Source: Bacteroides faecium
Lineage (GTDB): Bacteria; Bacteroidota; Bacteroidia; Bacteroidales; Bacteroidaceae
NCBI RefSeq assembly: GCF_012113595.1
Contig: NZ_CP050831.1
Coordinates: 4,216,001 to 4,280,000 of the forward strand
DNA length: 64,000 nucleotides
Direction of reading: 5' to 3'
Shown here: piece after piece, positions 32,103-41,621 of the stretch
Layout: the number at the start of each line of letters is the position of its first letter
Numbering within the stretch: the first letter of the stretch is position 1
Position numbers and translations under genes: made by a program
Notes under the pieces: model-generated
Told to the model about the DNA's origin: nothing
The model's database searches: none
What the model saw: the letters and a program-made list of their open reading frames with translations, nothing else

Positions 32103-34007
32103 ATGAAAAAGACTTTTATTTATCTTATCCTTAGTTCTTTCTTTGGTCTGTTTTCTACTCTTTTTGCGGGAGAGATTTATGTTTCTCCCCGTGGAAGTGA
32201 TAAGAATCCCGGAACGAGGAAAGCTCCTTTTTATACATTAGACCGTGCGGTAAAACAGGCTCGTGAGTGGCGACGGCTCAAACGTCCGGAAGTTGCAGGT
32301 GGGATTTATATACGGTTGGAAAACGGTGTGTATTCCCGATATACTCCTTTATTTATCAGACCGGAAGATAGCGGTACGCCCGATTCTCCCACTGTAATTT
32401 GTGCCGTGGGGGATGATGCGAATCCCGTGATTAGTGGTGGAATCGCAGTTACCGGTTGGCGGCAAGGATGCGACGATTCAAGGATTCCCGAAGATTTGAG
32501 ACGGAAGATATGGACTGCCAAAGCCCCGATGGTAGGAAACAGAAGGGTAGAAACCCGGCAGCTTTGGGTGAACGGTAACAAGGCTCAACGGGCATCACAA
32601 TTCCCGGAAGGGATGATGGAACGGATGATTGATTTTAATCCGAAAGAGCAAACGATAACTATTCCCACTTCTTATACGGATAATTCCCGAAAGCTACAAG
32701 ATATAATTGGTCTGCAAGATGCCGGGCAATTGGAAATGATTGTTCATCAGCGTTGGGCGATTGCCATCTTGCGGGTGAAAAGTATAGATGTGAAAGGCGG
32801 GCAGTCCGTCATTCGTTTTCACGACCCCGAAAGTCATTTGGAATTTGCCCACCCCTGGCCGCAACCCATAATCGGTGGGAAGAACGGAGAGAGTGGAGAG
32901 AAAGGTAACTCATCATTCTGCCTTACCAATGCATTGGAGTTACTGGACGAACCCGGTGAATGGTTCCAGGAATATCCTTCCGGCACGATATACTATTATC
33001 CGCGACCGGAAGATACTATGGAAACGGCGGAAGTCATTATTCCTGCCTTGGAAACTTTAATGACGGTAGACGGCACGTTGGAACGTCCAGTAAAACATGT
33101 ACGGTTTGAAGGAATCACTTTTGCACATACTTCCTGGATGCGCCCTTCTTACCAGGGACATGTCACTTTGCAAGGTGGATTTCCTTTACTGGATGCCTAT
33201 AAACTGCATGAGCCGGGACTGCCGGAAAAGGCGGAACTGGAGAATCAGGCATGGATTGCCCGTCCCGAAACGGCGATACGGGTGAAAGGTGCCGAATATA
33301 TTGATTTCCGTCATTGTACGTTTCGGAATCTGGCTTCTACCGGACTGGATTATGAATGGGCGGTCACTGCATCTGCCGTTGAAGATTGCCACTTTACGGA
33401 TATTGGTGGTACAGCCCTGTTGATGGGGGCTTTTCCTGACGGCGGGTTCGAGACACATATTCCTTTTGTTCCTTCCAATGAGCGGGAGTTATGCACGAAT
33501 ATTTCTGTTAGGAATAACCTCATAAGCAATGTTACCAATGAGGATTGGGGATGCGTCGGTATCGGTGCCGGGTATGTCAGGGACATTGATATTTCTCATA
33601 ATGAAGTCTGCCATCTTAATTATTCGGGGATTTGTGTCGGCTGGGGATGGACATCTTCGGAAAGCGTCATGCGGAATAACCGCATCGAAGGGAATTATGT
33701 CCATCATTTTGCCCGTCGGCTTTATGATGCTGGCGGACTTTATACGTTGTCCAACCAGCCGGGTTCCGTCATGCGGAATAACCGGATAGAACATTTGATT
33801 GAAGCACCATACGCTACGAATGACCGAGCATTTTATATTTATCTGGATGAGGCGACGGACGGATATACAATGGAAAACAACTGGTGTCCGACGGAACGTT
33901 TCGACTCCAACCGCCCCGGAAAGAATAATGTATGGAAGAATAACGGCCCTCAAGTGGCAGATAGCATAAAGAACAGCGCAGGACGTATAAAAACTAAAAA
34001 TAGATAA
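32103..34007 (+). CDS. Right-handed parallel beta-helix protein, GH141-like
   Basis: 634 residues with a signal peptide (about 1-22). It then has Ile-Tyr-Val-Ser-Pro-Arg-Gly-Ser-Asp-Lys-Asn-Pro-Gly-Thr, the opening of secreted beta-helix enzymes such as GH141. Repeated beta-helix turns (Asn-Asn-Arg-Ile-Glu, Ile-Ser-His-Asn-Glu-Val) fill about residues 330-600. Role: probably an exported glycosidase or glycan-binding enzyme that releases the sugar then handled by the cytoplasmic GH31. Ends 3 bases before the GH31 gene, so the two are tightly cotranscribed. Exact family assignment would need a profile search. Confidence 0.75.
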   Translation: MKKTFIYLILSSFFGLFSTLFAGEIYVSPRGSDKNPGTRKAPFYTLDRAVKQAREWRRLKRPEVAGGIYIRLENGVYSRYTPLFIRPEDSGTPDSPTVICAVGDDANPVISGGIAVTGWRQGCDDSRIPEDLRRKIWTAKAPMVGNRRVETRQLWVNGNKAQRASQFPEGMMERMIDFNPKEQTITIPTSYTDNSRKLQDIIGLQDAGQLEMIVHQRWAIAILRVKSIDVKGGQSVIRFHDPESHLEFAHPWPQPIIGGKNGESGEKGNSSFCLTNALELLDEPGEWFQEYPSGTIYYYPRPEDTMETAEVIIPALETLMTVDGTLERPVKHVRFEGITFAHTSWMRPSYQGHVTLQGGFPLLDAYKLHEPGLPEKAELENQAWIARPETAIRVKGAEYIDFRHCTFRNLASTGLDYEWAVTASAVEDCHFTDIGGTALLMGAFPDGGFETHIPFVPSNERELCTNISVRNNLISNVTNEDWGCVGIGAGYVRDIDISHNEVCHLNYSGICVGWGWTSSESVMRNNRIEGNYVHHFARRLYDAGGLYTLSNQPGSVMRNNRIEHLIEAPYATNDRAFYIYLDEATDGYTMENNWCPTERFDSNRPGKNNVWKNNGPQVADSIKNSAGRIKTKNR

Positions 34008-34010
34008 TAG

Positions 34011-36257
34011 ATGAAACCCACAAATTACCATTTATTTGATTTCCTTGATTTCGATACCGAACTGTCGAGGGATGAATCGCTTTGGAAAGCGTACAGACCG
34101 ACAGCCGTTTACGAAAAGGATGGAGATATTTATGTAACAGTTCCTTTTCAGAAACAGCAGTTGGCTAATGATATGATGGCGGATACCGCCGTATCCCGGG
34201 AAGAATACACATTAATCATACGTCAGTATAATATAGGCATCACCCGTTTATTTATCGGATTCGGTGAGTATGAGTTGACAGACCGGTCGGAAATGCTGCA
34301 ATTCAGTAGCAGGATTCGGAAAGTGCCTTTGTTGATACAAGAGCGGAAAGGCAAATGGATTCTTTCGACGGAAGACGGAATCAAACGTGTCGTCATCAAT
34401 GTAGAAGAACCAGTATTGGACCGATGGAGTGAATTATTGCCCGACCCGCAGGAAACACTGGATATAACTTTGTATCCTGACGGAAAACGTGAAGTCCGTC
34501 TGGCGGGGTACGACCATTTCTCACCCCCTCGTTATGATGCGCTGCCTGTGGGCTTCTGCAAACGCGATGGACGGAAAGAACGTGCAACCCTTTCTTTCGA
34601 ATGTAAACCCGATGAATGTTTTGCCGGTACGGGCGAACGTTTCTTCAAGATGGATTTAAGTGGACAGACTCTTTTTCTGAAGAATCAGGACGGACAAGGA
34701 GTGAATAACCGTCGTACTTATAAGAATATACCTTTCTACTTATCCAGCCGTATGTACGGAACGTTTTATCATACGTGTGCCCATAGCAAACTTTCACTGG
34801 CAGGACATTCCACCCGTTCCGTCCAATTCATGAGTGACCAGGCATTGCTGGATGCATTTGTGATAGCCGGAGATACGATGGAAGAGATTCTTCGCGGCTA
34901 CCGTGACCTGACCGGTTATCCGTCTATGCCGCCCTTGTGGAGTTTCGGCGTATGGATGAGCCGTATGACTTATTTCAGTGCCGATGAAGTAAATGAAATA
35001 TGCGACCGTATGCGTGCCGAACATTATCCTTGTGATGTAATCCACCTGGATACCGGATGGTTCAGAACCGACTGGCTTTGTGAATGGAAATTCAATGAGG
35101 AACGCTTCCCTGACCCGAAAGGTTTCATTCAACGAATAAAAAGGAATGGTTATCGTGTCTCCTTGTGGCAACTTCCTTATGTGGCGGAAAATGCGGAACA
35201 GATTGACGAAGCGAAAGCGAATGACTATATCGCCCCGCTGACGAAACAGCAGGATACGGACGGCTCCAATTTCTCCGCCTTGGATTATGCAGGAACTATC
35301 GACTTCACCTATCCGAAAGCAACCGAATGGTACAAAGGATTATTGAAACAGCTTTTGGACATGGGAGTGACCTGTATCAAAACCGATTTCGGTGAGAATA
35401 TCCATATGGACGCTCTTTACAAAGGCATGAAACCGGAATTGCTGAATAACCTCTATGCTTTGCTCTATCAGAAAGCCGCATACGAAATAACGAAAGAAGT
35501 GACTGGTGATGGCATTGTATGGGCACGTGCCGCATGGGCGGGATGTCAGCGGTATCCTTTGCATTGGGGTGGCGATTCGTGCAGTTCATGGGACGGAATG
35601 GCGGGTTCTCTCAAAGGCGGGCTGCATTTCGGACTGTCGGGCTTTGCTTTTTGGAGCCATGATGTTCCCGGTTTCCATACATTGCCCAATTTTATGAATT
35701 CAATCGTAGCGGACGATGTATATATGCGTTGGACGCAATTCGGTGTATTCACGTCACATATCCGTTATCACGGAACCAACAAACGCGAGCCCTGGCATTA
35801 TCCGGCAATTGCCCCGTTGGTGAAGAAATGGTGGAAGTTACGCTATTCGCTGATTCCATATATCGTGGAACAGAGCAGGATTGCCATAGAAAGTGGCTAT
35901 CCATTGTTGCAGGCGCTTATCCTGCATCACCCGGAAGATAAGCTCTGCTGGCATATAGATGACGAGTATTACTTTGGCAATGACTTTCTGGTCGCTCCGG
36001 TGATGAATAGTGAGAACCGAAGAGATGTCTATCTTCCCGAAGGCAAATGGGTGAACTTCTTTACGGGCGAACGTCTGGAAGGAGCATGCTGGTTGAAAGA
36101 TGTATATGTGCCGTTGGAAGAAATGCCGGTATATGTACGTGAGGATGCCGAACTACCGATATATCCGGAAGACGTGGACTGCACGGACGAAATGGATTTA
36201 AGCAAGAGCATATCCCTACACATTGACAGGAATTACAAGGGATTCTGGAATAGATAA
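34011..36257 (+). CDS. GH31 alpha-glycosidase, YicI/alpha-xylosidase-like
   Basis: 748 residues without a signal peptide, so probably cytoplasmic. The barrel motif Ile-Lys-Thr-Asp-Phe-Gly-Glu puts the nucleophile at about Asp459, and Trp-Gly-Gly-Asp puts the acid/base at about Asp521. Arg-Ala-Ala-Trp-Ala-Gly-Cys-Gln and Gly-Leu-Ser-Gly-Phe-Ala-Phe-Trp-Ser-His-Asp-Val-Pro-Gly follow. These segments resemble E. coli YicI, an alpha-xylosidase; alpha-glucosidase or sulfoquinovosidase activity is possible. Same operon as the beta-helix gene and, 27 bases on, the corrinoid fusion. Confidence 0.87.
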   Translation: MKPTNYHLFDFLDFDTELSRDESLWKAYRPTAVYEKDGDIYVTVPFQKQQLANDMMADTAVSREEYTLIIRQYNIGITRLFIGFGEYELTDRSEMLQFSSRIRKVPLLIQERKGKWILSTEDGIKRVVINVEEPVLDRWSELLPDPQETLDITLYPDGKREVRLAGYDHFSPPRYDALPVGFCKRDGRKERATLSFECKPDECFAGTGERFFKMDLSGQTLFLKNQDGQGVNNRRTYKNIPFYLSSRMYGTFYHTCAHSKLSLAGHSTRSVQFMSDQALLDAFVIAGDTMEEILRGYRDLTGYPSMPPLWSFGVWMSRMTYFSADEVNEICDRMRAEHYPCDVIHLDTGWFRTDWLCEWKFNEERFPDPKGFIQRIKRNGYRVSLWQLPYVAENAEQIDEAKANDYIAPLTKQQDTDGSNFSALDYAGTIDFTYPKATEWYKGLLKQLLDMGVTCIKTDFGENIHMDALYKGMKPELLNNLYALLYQKAAYEITKEVTGDGIVWARAAWAGCQRYPLHWGGDSCSSWDGMAGSLKGGLHFGLSGFAFWSHDVPGFHTLPNFMNSIVADDVYMRWTQFGVFTSHIRYHGTNKREPWHYPAIAPLVKKWWKLRYSLIPYIVEQSRIAIESGYPLLQALILHHPEDKLCWHIDDEYYFGNDFLVAPVMNSENRRDVYLPEGKWVNFFTGERLEGACWLKDVYVPLEEMPVYVREDAELPIYPEDVDCTDEMDLSKSISLHIDRNYKGFWNR

Positions 36258-36284
36258 AATAGAATAAATAAAAAATGGCAGAGT

Positions 36285-38087
36285 ATGAAAACATGGAAAA
36301 CTAATTTGGAAGAAACAAAACAACGTTATATAAACTGGTGGAATCATAAAGGAATCATTCTCAATATGTGGGAGCACTTCCAGGAAGGAGTGCAGCCGCA
36401 TGCCGAGATTGCACCGCCCGTACCGGCAAAGGATTTGTCGCAGAAGTGGTTCGACCCTCAATGGAGAGCGGAATACTTAGACTGGTATGTGGCACACAGC
36501 AGCTTGATGGCGGATATCCTTCCAGTGGCAAATACCCAACTGGGCCCCGGTTCTTTGGCAGCTATCCTGGGCGGTGTTTTTGAAGGGGGAGAAGATACTA
36601 TCTGGATTCATCCCGACCCGGACTTTACTGATGAAATCATTTTCAATCCCGAGCATCCGAACTGGATTCTTCACAAAGAACTTCTGAAAGCCTGCAAGGC
36701 GAAGGCCAATGACAACTACTTTGTGGGTATGCCCGACTTGATGGAAGGGCTGGATGTCCTGGCGGCATTGAAAGGAACAGATAAAGTATTGCTGGATACG
36801 GTAATGCAACCCGAAATTCTCGAACAGCAGATGCAGCAAATCAACGACATCTATTTCAAAGTGTTTGATGAATTGTACGATATTATCCGTGAGGGGGACG
36901 AGATGGCTTTCTGTTATTTCTCATCGTGGGCTCCCGGAAAGATGAGCAAGCTGCAAAGTGATATTTCGACCATGATTAGCCAGGATGACTACCGTCGGTT
37001 TGTACAACCGTTCATCCGTGAGCAATGTCAGAAGATTGACTATACTCTTTATCACTTGGACGGAGTAGGAGCCATGCATCATCTGCCTGCCTTGCTTGAA
37101 ATAGAAGAACTGAACGCTATCCAATGGACTCCCGGTGTGGGTGAACCGCAAGGGGGCTCTCCGAAATGGTACGATTTATACAAGAAGATACTGGCAGGCG
37201 GAAAGAGCGTGATGGCTTGTTGGGTGACATTGGATGAACTGAAACCTTTATTGGATACTATCGGAGCGGACGGTGTACACTTGGAGATGGACTTCCATAA
37301 TGAAAAGGAAGTGGAACAGGCAATGCGGATTATAGAAGAATATACAGGTTCTTCCGCATCTGCTGTCACCAATGAATCTCAACCGGATACAGGTTTAGCT
37401 ATCGGGCAGGAGAGCATTTGTATAAAAGAAGAACAACACGAAGAAGAGGATAAACTGAAACCTCTGTATGAAGCAATCGTTGCCGGAAAGTTGGAACCTG
37501 CGGTGGAAGTCACCAAGCAGGCTATTGCCGACGGAGCAGTTCCTCAGGAGATTATCAATAACTATATGATAAAGGCGATGGGTGAAGTAGGGCAACGTTT
37601 CCAGGATGGGAAAGCTTTTGTTCCCCAACTATTGATGGCGGGACGTGCCATGAAAGGTGCTTTGGAACTGCTGAAACCGTTGCTGGCTGGCAGTGCTTCG
37701 ACCACAATCGGCAAAATAGTGATTGGTACGGTGAAAGGTGATTTGCATGATATTGGTAAGAATCTAGTGGCTTCCATGCTCGAAGGTTGTGGATTTGAAG
37801 TAATCAACATCGGCATTGATGTGACCTGTGACAAGTTTGTGGAAGCTGTGAAAGAGAACCATGCCGATATATTATGCATGAGCGCTTTATTAACTACTAC
37901 CATGACTTACATGAAAGACGTTATTCAGGCATTGGAAGATGCCGGGATTCGTGAACAAGTGAAAGTCATGATTGGCGGAGCACCCGTGAGCCAGGGATTT
38001 GCGGATGAAATTGGAGCGGACGGATATAGTGATAATGCCAATACAGCCGTGGCAGTTGCCAAAGAACTGATAGGGAATAAAAAATAG
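36285..38087 (+). CDS. Methyltransferase-corrinoid fusion protein (UroD fold + B12-binding)
   Basis: 600 residues. Residues about 1-345 form a UroD-type barrel, a flexible acidic linker runs to about 385, a helical B12 cap domain spans about 386-470, and a cobalamin-binding Rossmann domain spans about 475-598. The latter has Gly-Asp-Leu-His-Asp-Ile-Gly-Lys-Asn (His about 488, the base-off/His-on ligand) and Ile-Gly-Gly-Ala-Pro-Val. The combination is a substrate:corrinoid methyltransferase with its own corrinoid carrier. The barrel reads Tyr-His-Leu-Asp-Gly-Val-Gly where zinc-type members have His-x-Cys, so it probably takes a methyl group from a non-thiol substrate. Cytoplasmic; operon with GH31 and, after a repeat element, a symporter. 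Confidence 0.88.
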   Translation: MKTWKTNLEETKQRYINWWNHKGIILNMWEHFQEGVQPHAEIAPPVPAKDLSQKWFDPQWRAEYLDWYVAHSSLMADILPVANTQLGPGSLAAILGGVFEGGEDTIWIHPDPDFTDEIIFNPEHPNWILHKELLKACKAKANDNYFVGMPDLMEGLDVLAALKGTDKVLLDTVMQPEILEQQMQQINDIYFKVFDELYDIIREGDEMAFCYFSSWAPGKMSKLQSDISTMISQDDYRRFVQPFIREQCQKIDYTLYHLDGVGAMHHLPALLEIEELNAIQWTPGVGEPQGGSPKWYDLYKKILAGGKSVMACWVTLDELKPLLDTIGADGVHLEMDFHNEKEVEQAMRIIEEYTGSSASAVTNESQPDTGLAIGQESICIKEEQHEEEDKLKPLYEAIVAGKLEPAVEVTKQAIADGAVPQEIINNYMIKAMGEVGQRFQDGKAFVPQLLMAGRAMKGALELLKPLLAGSASTTIGKIVIGTVKGDLHDIGKNLVASMLEGCGFEVINIGIDVTCDKFVEAVKENHADILCMSALLTTTMTYMKDVIQALEDAGIREQVKVMIGGAPVSQGFADEIGADGYSDNANTAVAVAKELIGNKK

Positions 38088-38093
38088 AAGAAA

Positions 38094-38172
38094 AGGCACG
38101 GATTACACGGATTAACACGGCTCTTAATTGCGTAGCCTCTTAAAACCGTGAAATCCGTGTAATCCGCGCCTA
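38094..38172. repeat. Long inverted-repeat element, copy 3
   Basis: Arms AGGCACGGATTACACGGATT and GTGTAATCCGCGCCTA as in copies 1 and 2, but the loop (ctcttaattgcgtagcctct) is different. It lies between the corrinoid fusion and symporter genes. Confidence 0.85.
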
Positions 38173-38219
38173 AAAGAAAATTAGATTTAAATTTACGTTA
38201 CTTATTTAATACTTGAATT

Positions 38220-39791
38220 ATGCACGTGAAATTCTTAGATACATTAGACTGGGGTATTCTGATTGCTTACTTCCTGATTCTGATAGCCATTGGTATATGG
38301 GCAAGTTCGAAACGAAAAAAAGGAAGCAGTCTTTTCCTTGCGGAAAACTCGTTGAGGTGGTATCACATCGGATTCTCCATGTGGGGGACAAATGTAGGGC
38401 CATCCATGTTGATTGCATCCGCAAGTGCCGGATTTACTACCGGCATCGTTTCGGGTAATTATGCCTGGTATGCATTTGTCTTTATCTGTCTGCTTGCCTT
38501 TGTCTTCGCTCCCCGGTATTTGGGGAGCCGTGTCACGACGTTGCCCGAGTTTATGGGAAAACGTTTCGGGCAGTCTACCCGTAATATATTGGCGTGGTAC
38601 ACTATTGTCACGATTCTTATTTCATGGCTGGCACTGACGTTGTTTGCCGGTGGAGTTCTGATTCGCCAGGTATTTGATATTCCTATGTGGCAGTCGGCAT
38701 TGTTGTTACTTGTCATTTCCGCCTTCTTTACGATGTTGGGCGGCTTGAAAGCGGTGGCATATACGAATGTCTATCAAATGATATTGTTAATTGTGGTATC
38801 AGCGACATTGGCTATCATGGGAATCTATAAGGTAGGCGGTGTAGGAGCATTGGTGGATGCGGTTCCGGCAGACTACTGGAATCTTTTCCGTTCGAATGAC
38901 GACCCCGCCTTTCCATGGTTGCCTATTATTCTGGGGTATCCTGTGATGGGAGTCTGGTTTTGGTGTACAGACCAGTCAATGGTACAGCCTGTTCTGGCAG
39001 CCAAAAGCCTGAAAGAAGGTCAGGCGGGAACGAACTTTACCGGATGGCTGAAAATATTGGACGTACCTCTTTACATTCTTCCCGGTATTATCTGCCTGGC
39101 TCTTTTCCCTCAACTGGAAAATCCGGATGAGGCTTATATGACGATGGTTACCCATTTGTTTCCGGTAGGCATGGTCGGTCTGGTATTGGCTGTATTGACG
39201 GCAGCGCTGGTTAGTACCATCGGTTCTGCTCTGAATGCATTGAGTACGGTGTTCACTATGGATATCTATGTGAAGAAAATCAGACCTCAGGCAAAACAGA
39301 AAGAGATAATCAGGGTTGGTCAAGTAGTTACAGTAGTCGGGGCATTGGTATCTGTCATTATAACGATAGCTATTGACAGCATCAAAGGCCTGAACCTGTT
39401 TAATGTTTTCCAGTCTGTATTGGGATTTATAGCTCCGCCGATGGCAGCGGTATTCCTCTTCGGCGTATTTTGGAAACGCACGACTACTTTGGCTGCTAAT
39501 ATGGCTTTGACGTTGGGAACCGTTTTTAGTATCGGAGTGGGAGTTCTGTATCTATGGGTGTTTCCGGCGGAAGAGTACACAGCATGGCCGCATTTTATGT
39601 TGTTGTCTTTCTACTTGTTTGTATTCATCGGTATCGGTATGATAGTGGTCAGCTTGTTGGATAAAACTCCTCAACTGGGGATATTGAATATGGAAAAGAT
39701 TGAAGAAAAGCCTGCACGGATAGTGCTTGTCATGTGGGGATTGCTTATAGTGACAATGATTGGACTTTATGTCTTCTTCAATGGTCACTAG
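38220..39791 (+). CDS. Sodium:solute symporter (SSS family)
   Basis: 523 residues with about 13 hydrophobic helices. SSS features include Phe-Ser-Met-Trp-Gly-Thr-Asn-Val-Gly-Pro near residue 55, Gly-Gly-Leu-Lys-Ala-Val-Ala-Tyr-Thr-Asn-Val near 175, and Trp-Phe-Trp-Cys-Thr-Asp-Gln near 245, as in Bacteroides sugar transporters of the SGLT branch. Next to GH31 and the corrinoid fusion it probably imports the substrate of the cluster. The arabinose symporter at 53114 is a relative. Confidence 0.85.
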   Translation: MHVKFLDTLDWGILIAYFLILIAIGIWASSKRKKGSSLFLAENSLRWYHIGFSMWGTNVGPSMLIASASAGFTTGIVSGNYAWYAFVFICLLAFVFAPRYLGSRVTTLPEFMGKRFGQSTRNILAWYTIVTILISWLALTLFAGGVLIRQVFDIPMWQSALLLLVISAFFTMLGGLKAVAYTNVYQMILLIVVSATLAIMGIYKVGGVGALVDAVPADYWNLFRSNDDPAFPWLPIILGYPVMGVWFWCTDQSMVQPVLAAKSLKEGQAGTNFTGWLKILDVPLYILPGIICLALFPQLENPDEAYMTMVTHLFPVGMVGLVLAVLTAALVSTIGSALNALSTVFTMDIYVKKIRPQAKQKEIIRVGQVVTVVGALVSVIITIAIDSIKGLNLFNVFQSVLGFIAPPMAAVFLFGVFWKRTTTLAANMALTLGTVFSIGVGVLYLWVFPAEEYTAWPHFMLLSFYLFVFIGIGMIVVSLLDKTPQLGILNMEKIEEKPARIVLVMWGLLIVTMIGLYVFFNGH

Positions 39792-39821
39792 CAGAAACTC
39801 TCCAGCTAAGAATGGAAAATG

Positions 39822-40508
39822 CTAGTTATGTTTTCTTTTACGAAAACAATTTTCATAGGTACACAGTCCGCAAGTATATTCCTGCTTGCGGACATTGGAA
39901 CCTATTCCAATAACACCGCTCACAGATTTGATAGGAACCATCAGACTGGAATCTGTCAACCGGATACCACATGGTGAGCCATCCGGAAATAAGGAGAATA
40001 GCTTCTGTTGTTCCGATACGTGCCAGCCACAATAACCGGGACTGTATCGGTTGGTATGCTTCCAACCTTTATCTTTCATAAATTCCGCCAACTCCTTTTC
40101 CATGTAATCTGCTGTCTTTTCCGCTATGATGCTTCCTAATGAGTCCGCTATATAAACTTTCACCATATCGTCTTCTTTTTGAAGGACGTGCTGGAACTCC
40201 TCAAATTCAGTTCCGGCAGTTGCGACAAAGAAAGCATAAGATTCCGAACCTCGTAATTGGCGTGCAATGGTTTTGCCGATAGAAAATACTGTATCTTCTA
40301 CGGTAAGTGTCTCTTTTGATACATCAAGTGTCCCGTCAGTAATGAAAAAGAAGAAACGGGGATGGAGAAGGGGAGTGACGCGTTGTTGTAAAGCGTCGGT
40401 TTCTTCTATAACCATTTGGTCAGGCATAGAATCTTTATATCCCATCGCCTCGTAGATTTCGGACGATGGGATTTGTAAATCTTTATAAGTAAGCTCTTGT
40501 TCAAGCAT
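39822..40508 (-). CDS. Corrinoid reactivation protein (MetH-activation-domain type)
   Basis: 228 residues of the vitamin B12-dependent methionine synthase activation domain family. Visible: Arg-Tyr-Ser-Pro-Gly-Tyr-Cys-Gly-Trp near residue 150, the AdoMet-binding segment in this family. The C-terminal Cys-Gly-Leu-Cys-Thr-Tyr-Glu-Asn-Cys is a cysteine cluster seen in stand-alone members beside corrinoid methyltransferases. Role: reductive re-methylation of an inactive Co(II) corrinoid with AdoMet. It is 27 bases after the UroD methyltransferase gene (same strand) and convergent with the symporter. Its likely client is the corrinoid fusion at 36285. Confidence 0.82.
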   Translation of the reverse strand: MLEQELTYKDLQIPSSEIYEAMGYKDSMPDQMVIEETDALQQRVTPLLHPRFFFFITDGTLDVSKETLTVEDTVFSIGKTIARQLRGSESYAFFVATAGTEFEEFQHVLQKEDDMVKVYIADSLGSIIAEKTADYMEKELAEFMKDKGWKHTNRYSPGYCGWHVSEQQKLFSLFPDGSPCGIRLTDSSLMVPIKSVSGVIGIGSNVRKQEYTCGLCTYENCFRKRKHN

Positions 40509-40535
40509 TAATTATGTAGCATTAACCGGATATAA

Positions 40536-41555
40536 TTATTGAATCCGGGATTTGTTGAATTCTTCCAATGCTGAATAAAATGCATCTATATTCGCTAATG
40601 GCGTATGGGGTGGTATATCGCAACCGCTTGACAATACGAAGTTCGGATATTCACGGGTGGTTTCCAGTAATTGCAGTGTTGCCTGCTTCATCTCTTCCGG
40701 CCCTGCCATCTTGAAAAGACTTACGGGGTCTAAATTACCCATTGCAAGGGCATCGGAAGGAACTTCCTTCAAGGCTTCTTCCATCTTAACCTTGTTCCCG
40801 AAATGATAGGCCGCCGCGCCGGTATAAACCATAGCTTGCGTACAGTTTCCCGTGTTTCCGCAGTTATGAAGTACCACGGTGAAGTTGTCATCCTGCACTT
40901 TTTCTACTATTTCCTTGACAAACAAGGAAGAATATTGCAGGCAATCTTCATTGGACAATAATCCGGCAGCAGGTTCCGCCATTACTACCCCGTTTACTCC
41001 GGTTGCTTTCAAAGCCATGCAATAACGGGTAATGAAATCACTGCATTTTCTCAGTAACGTATTAGCTGCTTCAGGATTGATATAAATCAGCATCATGATT
41101 TCCGACATGTCATACAAACGTCCTGCCAGTGAGTAGGGGCCGATGCAACCCGCAAACACAGGGCGGTCGGTGATATTTTTGGCGGCCAGCATGTTCGCTT
41201 TCAGATACTCTGGGATTCTTCCTTTATTTAATGCCGGAATCTCCAGCCTTTCAATCGCATCTTCGTCTGCCAGCAAACGACCGGACACACTGGGAACTTC
41301 ATTTTCAGGAAAGATTATTTCTGCTCCGAAGGCTTCCGCTTCTACTGTCAAATCCATGATAACAGTTGCCGCTGCGGCAGGATATTTATCACAAAGAGCT
41401 TTTATCGCTTCATAATGAACTTGTCCGTTTGTCACTGCGTCATGCACTGTTTTTCTGATAAATTCGATACCCGGATGTGTCATGATAGGAATAGCAAGCG
41501 TTTCTTTACTTTGAACCGCCTGGCTAATCCATTCTTTCATATTCAGTTTGCCCAT
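40536..41555 (-). CDS. UroD-fold zinc methyltransferase (MtaA/MtbA-like)
   Basis: 339 residues, a uroporphyrinogen-decarboxylase-family barrel. His-Asn-Cys-Gly-Asn (about residue 232) and a later Ser-Ser-Gly-Cys-Asp-Ile-Pro-Pro (about residue 313) form the His-x-Cys...Cys zinc motif of MtaA/MtbA/CmuA methyltransferases, which move a methyl group from a corrinoid to a thiol. The fused UroD domain at 36285 lacks this motif, so the two proteins probably do the two half-reactions. First gene of the leftward pair with the reactivation protein. Confidence 0.85.
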   Translation of the reverse strand: MGKLNMKEWISQAVQSKETLAIPIMTHPGIEFIRKTVHDAVTNGQVHYEAIKALCDKYPAAAATVIMDLTVEAEAFGAEIIFPENEVPSVSGRLLADEDAIERLEIPALNKGRIPEYLKANMLAAKNITDRPVFAGCIGPYSLAGRLYDMSEIMMLIYINPEAANTLLRKCSDFITRYCMALKATGVNGVVMAEPAAGLLSNEDCLQYSSLFVKEIVEKVQDDNFTVVLHNCGNTGNCTQAMVYTGAAAYHFGNKVKMEEALKEVPSDALAMGNLDPVSLFKMAGPEEMKQATLQLLETTREYPNFVLSSGCDIPPHTPLANIDAFYSALEEFNKSRIQ

Positions 41556-41571
41556 AATTTCTTTTTTTTGG

Positions 41572-41590
41572 TTCGTCTTATATAAAGACG
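41572..41590. promoter_or_regulatory. Palindrome upstream of the UroD methyltransferase gene
   Basis: TTCGTCTTATATAAAGACGA contains CGTCTTaTATaAAGACG and matches the TTCGTCTnTAT repeats upstream of the beta-helix/GH31 operon (32014, 32068). It lies about 20 bases from the ATG at 41555. A shared regulator for both arms is inferred. Confidence 0.45.
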
Positions 41591-41621
41591 ATATTGTCTC
41601 TCTTTTGTAATCTTGAAACAG

